The notes under the pieces: model-generated | What the model saw: only the letters and a program-made list of their open reading frames with translations | Told to the model about the DNA's origin: nothing | The model's database searches: none | Assembly: GCA_002205965.3 (NCBI GenBank) | Contig: NADL03000590.1 | Span: forward strand, 1,927,001-1,991,000 | DNA length: 64,000 bases | Origin: Kappaphycus alvarezii | Lineage: Eukaryota; Rhodophyta; Florideophyceae; Gigartinales; Solieriaceae | Direction of reading: 5' to 3' | Shown here: positions 58,477 through 64,000 of the stretch, in pieces | Numbering within the stretch: the stretch's first letter is position 1 | Layout of the letters: each line of letters opens with the position of its first letter | Translations under genes and position numbers: made by a program

Positions 58477-58977
58477 CTAAGCGCGGGAGAAGTAAACATC
58501 TGTGGAGAATCTAACTGGTACATAAAAATGATTGCTTGCTGACCTGAACATCGGCACGTACCAGTCATCGATGTAGAGTAACGCCTGGTCTGGAGTGAGG
58601 TGGGCTACGCGATTGACTAGTCTGTTGGAAACATTGCAAGGAGTCAGAAATTCTTTCTCAAGGATTTCCATGCCAAATAGGGCAGCAATGTCTGCGTCAA
58701 TGATATCCAAGTCGACAGGTATCGTTGGGATACCATTCAGCGTCTCAATAGGGATCTTAGTACGGCAAAGGGAGCGGTAACTGGCATCCGCAAATCTGAA
58801 GCGGTTCGCAGAGGGAATGATCCTTCTGTTGTGCTTTCCAAGAAAGCTTAACATCCGATTTAACTCCTTTCTGCCGACGACTGACCTCGGGGTTCCGATA
58901 TTGCAGAGAAAACCCACTGGGCGTCCCCTGTATAATTCCCTTCTGATATTGGCGACGTATATGTCTGTCATGATCAC
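58477..58977 (-). pseudogene. Copia B aspartic protease
   Basis: A 166-codon open frame. FLCNIGTPRSVVGRKELNRM stands where copia A has CVDSGAQQTVIG; the catalytic Asp reads Asn and the following Thr/Ser is Ile, so it is probably inactive. IIDADIAALFGMEIL fits the second half of the retropepsin fold. The C-terminal part may include linker to integrase. Confidence 0.7.
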
Positions 58978-59149
58978 TTCTCTGTACGGCGGCGAGGTAT
59001 TACTGGTAACCCCGACCGCCTAGACGAAAATCCGGACAGCATGATTGGAGTCGCCTATTGCAGAGGTTGTATGACTGAGCAAAATGTCATGTTCGGCAGT
59101 TTCGACTGGATTTCCGGCAGGTGGCGAGTAATCATCTGCTCAAGGCTCA

Positions 59150-59499
59150 CTAGTTTGCATGGAATGCGAGTCAAATTCCTCCAAGTCCATATTGTCTTCG
59201 GATGACCTTGCGAAGATGTCAGATCCCTCGCCCGAATTCAAGGTAGAATCTTCCTCCCCTTTGATGAACTTGCGAGAATGTGCGTAGCGGAGTCCCCTTT
59301 TCTGATCCTGCGGCTAGCTTGAGCTTTCATAGCACCGGGAGCGCATCGGTGACACGACTTCCAGTGGATTGCACCGCATTTGTGACACTTATTTCGCTTA
59401 CGAGCCATTTCGAAAGAGCAGTCTTGACAACGGCCTTGATTACTCTTAAAAGATCAGAATCGGTCATTATAACGTCCAAACGCCTCGAATTACGACCTT
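59150..59499 (-). pseudogene. Copia B nucleocapsid-like zinc knuckle region
   Basis: The - strand reads KRNKCHKCGAIHWKSCHRC near 59400-59340, a compact Cys/His cluster of spacing CX2CX3HX3CX2C, followed by basic then acidic sequence. This replaces the usual CX2CX4HX4C knuckle seen in copia A and C. It probably binds element RNA. Confidence 0.6.
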
Positions 59500-60917
59500 A
59501 GCGAGTCATATTAGTCATGAAACCGCTGTGACTCTCGGTAGTTTAGGGTACGGACATGTTCCCCTTCAGTCCCGTAAGTAGATGGATCTGTCGCAGGGTT
59601 TAGATCGATTCATGAAGTGTAGTGACGAGCTTATAGTAAGAATATCCCTGGGGCATGATATTCTGGATCGGGATGCGCGACCAATCTTGGAACTCGGTTA
59701 GAGCTTTCCGAAGGTGATCCTATTTTTGAGCGTCACCCCGAAAGTCGGGAGGAAATTGCGGAACGAGCTCATTGATGTGAGAAACTATTTTGCCAAGGCC
59801 TCCGGAGACGTCCAAAATGTTACTATCGTTCATAAATGACCTTAAACGGAGTGTCTCCAGAGTTCCGTTGACTTGTAGCTGCCTTGCATTGGATATATAC
59901 TTGCTTTTCATAGCCATGAATATCTCAGCATAGTTAATATCGTCGTGAAAATTCTCAAAGTAGAACTTTCGAGCAGCCCAGTCCAAGATGTGAACGAAAT
60001 AGTCGGCCTCCTGCGTCTTCGAAAGGTGATACTGAACAGCACATATTCCGTATAGCTTGAGAGTCTCCTCAATATCTTAATTCAGGCCCCCGCAGAATTT
60101 ACAGTCCTTGAACATCTGCTGCACGTAATTTGCCTAGCGCGAGTCTTCTTGCCCACTGTTCGCGCGGAATTCTGCTGGGCGCTCCGTCGAACTTTCTTCG
60201 TAAGGATACTCACCGTCATTAATTGTGCAACCACAACAATTAGATTATGATGCTTTTCGGTGCATCAGATTATGATGCTTTTCGGTGCATCATAATCTGA
60301 TTGTTGTGGTCGATACGAGTATTTGCGCCTATATTCCTTGGATAATGTATCTGGCCTCCCATTTCTGTGGGGCTCCTAACATTCTCTTGCGGCGGATTGG
60401 GATCTTTCGGCATTATCGGCGGCTCATTTGCAACTTCTGTTTTCTTTAGCGCGTCACTTGGGCTTCCAGAAGTTAGTGACGGATTCGGATAGCCACGAGT
60501 GACTTTATACTTTTCCGATACACTCTTGGCATAGTCTGGATTCACCTCTATAAAGGAGCAAAGCCCGATCAACGTAGAAATACTCTTGTTTTTTTTATTC
60601 GGGTCTCCTGCGGTAGCTAAGATGAGAAACGGCATCGGTATCTCTGAGAATCTATACAGCGTAGCCACGTTAAATAGAACCGAGATCGTGAACATTGGCA
60701 TGTCGAAAAACGCTTCCGTGAAGATTTAACCCGGAAATGGTAAGAAATCTTTCAGGTACTCGCTGACATCCTCCGGGTCGGGAGGTGTGAACGGAGTATC
60801 AGAGCTGGATCCACTCGGGCCTACAGGTGGAGAAAAGAATTGAATCGTAGACTTTGCAGCGGCTAGCATTGAAACGGCAGGTTCATCTCGGAACGATGAA
60901 GTGGCAATCTTCTTCAT
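59500..60917 (-). pseudogene. Copia B gag
   Basis: ATG at 60917 begins a frame that continues to 60270 with one in-frame stop at 60726-60728. It carries a Pro/Ser-rich stretch and then basic Asn/Pro-rich sequence. After the tandem duplication at 60242-60291, another frame (59986-59720) carries NARQLQVNGTLETLRLRSFM, a capsid-like helical part. The assignment follows from position and from the zinc knuckle just after it. Confidence 0.6.
60242..60300. repeat. 25-bp tandem duplication forming a perfect hairpin
   Basis: A 25-bp unit occurs at 60242-60266 and 60267-60291. Within the second unit, TCAGATTATGATGC (60265-60278) is followed after 8 nt by its exact reverse complement GCATCATAATCTGA (60287-60300). 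It lies in the gag region of copia B. Confidence 0.9.
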
Positions 60918-61078
60918 GATCTTGTCGAAAGTAGATTTGAACTTGGATCACGAAGTAGGATTCATGGCTTCTGTGCCGAGAGCTCCAGAAAGTTGCCTTC
61001 GGTTTGAGATTTGGAAAAGGTTCGGTGCGCAAGAAACGAAACAGGAAACAAACAAGAAAACGAAGCCGGATTGTCGTG

Positions 61079-61239
61079 TGCGACCAGGGGTAGTAATTAG
61101 TAGCGCGTAGGTCGCCTAGATAGGCTAGGGATAGGGAAAATAAAGGATTCTTGTACCAAGAGGGCCGGGGCTGAACACCTCGGCAAGACAACGGACGGGT
61201 ATGTCTACGGTGTTCCAACTTCTCTGTGTTTCTTCCCCG
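61079..61239 (-). repeat. 5' LTR of copia B
   Basis: Aligns over its whole length with 54354-54514. The start TGCGACCAGG is conserved; the far border reads CG instead of CA. The 87% similarity indicates an old insertion. Confidence 0.85.
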
Positions 61240-61599
61240 GAGGTAGGAGAGTGGAACGGTGTGGTGCACTGTAGATATACCGCACGTCAACGGTACTGTA
61301 ATTTCCCTTACAGTAAAAACCTGACAACTTCTCGGCCATGGCGCGACAGAGTCCGACCATCAGGCAGGCAGCATTGGACGCAATAAAATGCAGACACAAT
61401 TCTTGTTTGACTCGACCTGGTGCGCTTACCTCCTATAGATATGAGGGGGGTTCATATAGTGTACTGTAATGGAGATGTTGGCTACTGTAAATCACCAAGA
61501 GTGGCTGTGAAGGCAACGGACTGGTGTCCATCGATACTGTAATCCACAGTTGATCCGAAGTTACATACTGTACAAGGGATTGACTGTATCTTCGGGGCG
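61240..61599. other. Spacer between copia B and the pogo-like element
   Basis: Contains at least five TACTGTA motifs within 300 bp (near 61291, 61461, 61484, 61537 and 61567). No gene. Confidence 0.5.
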
Positions 61600-64000
61600 G
61601 GTAAAATGGGTCAAAATTTTCCTTTTTTTAAAAAAATTACTTCTGCTAATCAAACGGTCCTTAAACTCTGCACAAGCAAATGTCAAAGGCTAAAGAGGAG
61701 GCATATGAAGTTTGATAACCAATAAACATTCAGAACAGGACCTGCTGTTGTTTACTTTTGTCCACAGTGTCCTACAAATGGCCGTAAATGCGGCAAATAA
61801 TGGGTCACATTAGGAAAATAATCATAAAAGAAAAGAATTTTTTACTGTGCCTCTAGTTGCCCAAAAGCCTTGGCACCGACAAGAGCCCTCCTTAAGTCCC
61901 TAGTTTCCTTCCAAAAATGCAGTCGAGAAATACGCCCATTGTGTAGGATTGAACATTCTGCTTGCCCACGAAGCTTCTCTTGTCGTTGTAAAAATCTCCT
62001 GGCCTGGCATTTATTCGCCTCCCGCTCTCGAGCATGTCGCCTCGCAGCTTGCTCCTCCGCATGCGACGCCCTCTGCCGTGTCTCTTCCGACCGATGATCC
62101 TGTCGCTGCCGCAATGCCATCACAGCATCATCTCCCGTCAACAGGGCCCCTGTTATAGTGTTGATAGTTCCTGACTCAATCACCGATCCGTCCGATCGTA
62201 ATAGGTTCACGTTGGACTTGTAATGTTCGGAGGGTCCCTTGTAATCTTCGCATGCGTCCTCGCGTGACTCGTAACTATCCGTGTTCGTAAGGTACGCCAA
62301 CTTGATAACATCTGGAGCAGCAGATTTATTGATGTTACACCATGCGCCACAAGCTCGAAAGCCGCTAACAATATTATTGTATGACAAAGCTCTTCTATAC
62401 GGCTCATGCAACATTTCGCAAATAGTATACACATCGTTTTTCTGCCCATGGTTGTGCGCCACGAATCGACAGTTCATAGAGTTCCTTACATATGTCTTGA
62501 AGGGAGAAAACACGCTGTAATACAAGACCTGTGCGCGGTGTCTTGTGTGGGCAGGAAGCCCAACAGCAATAATGTTACTAGCTCTTAATATTCCCAGGGC
62601 ACTGAAGCAGACATGCGCACCATACCCATCCATTGTCAATACGATGTACTAGTGCTTCTTTCGAAGTTCTTCCGTCTCCGCAGCAAAACATTTGGCCCAC
62701 TCCGTAAACAACAATGGATCCATTCCTGCTGGGTCCCGATACGCAATACGCGCATTGTATGACAGGAACGAAGCAGGTGTTCCTACACTACCATCACCTC
62801 TTTTACGCCATTTTGCTTGTTTTCCCTGAACAATTACGACGTCACTCCAAACTGACCCATCTGCTGACACAACTGGCACTATTGTTACATGTTCGGCATT
62901 TGAAGACCACTTCAGTTCGACGGAGCCACTTTTCCCTTGTTGTTCCTTCAATGCTTTGGCTCTTCCTCTTGATGAATTTTTGGTTGACAAACCGCTTTCA
63001 CCAACATTGAAAACCTGATCGGGCTCGTTACTTTGAACTCGCAGTACACTTGAGCTAGGCGGGCAAGGTGTCAGGAGAGATTCTCCGGAGACATGGTAAT
63101 CGCTCTGGCGTTATCCAGGGACGCCCGTCTCTTCAATGAAAATAAGGGGTGCCTAACAAAGAAGAAAAATGACGCTTTATTGTTTGAAGACAAGTCCGCA
63201 ATACACAGGACCTCGGGTTCTGCTAGACGGACGACTTCGGGCCAACGGGTGAACCAACTGCCCACTCAAGCGAGAAAGGGACCGGAAGAAAACTCCACCT
63301 CCTGAACCGAGGATTCAAGGGGCTTAAAAAACTCCCGCTGTAAGCATTTAGGCTTACAGATAGAGACGGTGACGACAACGGCAAGAACCACGGACGAGCG
63401 AGCTTGACAACAAGCCCGAAAGGCTGTGAAGACCGCAACCCCTCGCAGCCCGTCAAAATGACAAAATGACTAACCAAGAAGTTATTGATAAAGCACTTTC
63501 TGGGGTTTTGTCTCGAAATGGCAGCCTGCTTTGTCTCTCAGTCGGAAGCTTGGAACAGAATAATTTTATGATATCCTGTAGGCCTTCTCTAGAGAGAGGG
63601 TACCATTGAGAGCAAACTCCAAGCAGGTCTTGGCTATGTTATTCTCTTCCTCGTGTATCAAGGTAGTGCGGCGTCCTGGTTTGACCGTTTCATTAATCTG
63701 AGTCTGTGAGACATCCCTTAAACGACACTGAAGTGTTATATTACAAACCCTATGCGTCTGAGCAGCCTTGCGAATGCTCGGTTTGTCGTCTCTGACGGCT
63801 TTCAGAGCATTCGCAAGGCGAATGGATGGAGGAGTTGATGACAAAGGGCGACGGATACCCATTTCGGATATTCACGATGAAGATTCTCTTTCGTGTACTT
63901 GGGAAGGCCCCTTTCTCTTGAGTTGAAACCCATTACCCTGAAAGGTGTCATACTGGGGGTTAATTGGCGCTAAAGAGTAATTGGCGAGATCCATTTTGCC
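61600..64000 (-). mobile_element. Pogo-like DNA transposon, right end outside window
   Basis: The transposase remnant is flanked by a possible terminal inverted repeat: GGTAAAATGGGTC at 61600-61612 and GATCCATTTTGCC at 63988-64000. Eleven of 13 bases pair, and the match runs off the window. If correct the element is just over 2.4 kb. Confidence 0.55.
61842..63862 (-). pseudogene. Pogo-like transposase with psq-type HTH, inactive
   Basis: ATG 63862 starts a frame with a psq-type helix-turn-helix (LANALKAVRDDKPSIRKAA, about residues 16-40) and LTRRG-like spacer motifs. After shifts, SLDNARAITMSPENLS and YCEFKVTSP lead to the DDE_1 domain. VFNVGESGLSTKN (near 63010) has Gly for the first catalytic Asp. 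LTMDGYGAH (near 62630) keeps the second Asp. AQVLYYSVFSPFK (near 62530) has Tyr for the third. From about 63015 to 61842 the frame is broken only by one TAG at 62649-62651. The C-terminal tail is rich in Arg/Glu and probably coiled coil. Two of three catalytic acids are lost, so it cannot transpose. Confidence 0.85.

Larger units (their letters stand above)
54354..61239 (-). mobile_element. Ty1/copia LTR retrotransposon B with LTR pair and antisense gene
   Basis: About 6.9 kb between two direct repeats of about 161 bp that align without gaps. Read on the - strand, gag, zinc knuckle, protease, integrase, reverse transcriptase and RNase H follow in copia order from 60.9 to 55.9 kb. Between the pol stop and the 3' LTR lies an extra gene on the opposite strand (54845-55890). 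The element has many stops and shifts. No matching 5-bp target duplication was found. Confidence 0.85.

Noticed and set aside
1..64000. CRISPR arrays, bacterial operons or rRNA
   Set aside because: No regular direct-repeat/spacer arrays, no Shine-Dalgarno-led gene strings and no rRNA signatures; the content is eukaryotic.

Overview
This looks like eukaryotic nuclear DNA. It contains single-copy eukaryotic housekeeping genes (EMC4, a Dbp10/DDX54-type DEAD-box helicase, TBCCD1, ribophorin II/Swp1, an intron-containing UBC9), a nuclear tRNA-His, and many decayed eukaryotic transposons: Ty1/copia, PIF/Harbinger, pogo/Tigger-like and MITE-like. Genes are close together with few, short introns (46-149 bp), and long transposon-rich or AT-rich stretches separate them. 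The set would fit a florideophyte red alga such as Chondrus, but that placement is inference; no sequence here proves it.

Layout. At 1-3.5 kb a repeat-bearing basic protein gene of unknown function, cut by the window edge, converges on EMC4. At 4.3-6.4 kb lies a two-gene Harbinger remnant (transposase plus a Myb/SANT-like partner, tail to tail). At 7.5-9.8 kb there is a pogo/Tigger-like remnant, a MITE and a pyrimidine-rich tract. Copia remnant A (+ strand) fills 10.7-15.6 kb. The conserved gene island is 16.4-27.0 kb: tRNA-His, DDX54 (+), TBCCD1 (-), RPN2/SWP1 (-), UBC9 (-). At 27.6-29.7 kb are an unidentified broken ORF and a second Harbinger transposase. From 29.7 to 42.4 kb is an AT-rich gene desert. 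Copia remnant D (+), with very short LTR-like repeats, lies at 42.4-46.8 kb, followed by a second MITE copy (48.0-48.4 kb) and a pogo/Tigger-like transposase (49.4-50.9 kb). Copia remnant C (-, truncated) is at 51.4-53.6 kb. Copia element B (-) at 54.35-61.24 kb has a recognisable LTR pair and an oppositely oriented extra gene between pol and the 3' LTR. A pogo-like transposon with psq-type HTH runs from 61.6 kb to the right edge.

The host genes belong to ordinary pathways: ER membrane protein insertion (EMC4), N-glycosylation (ribophorin II), ribosome biogenesis (DDX54), tubulin-cofactor-like organisation (TBCCD1) and sumoylation (UBC9). Nothing suggests that they act as one system. Several of them carry single-base frameshifts, often at short G/C or A runs, which points either to assembly indels or to decay. 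The least ordinary objects are the antisense gene carried inside copia element B, the MITE family with a 16-bp palindrome, and the TACTGTA-type palindromic motif scattered through the intergenic DNA.
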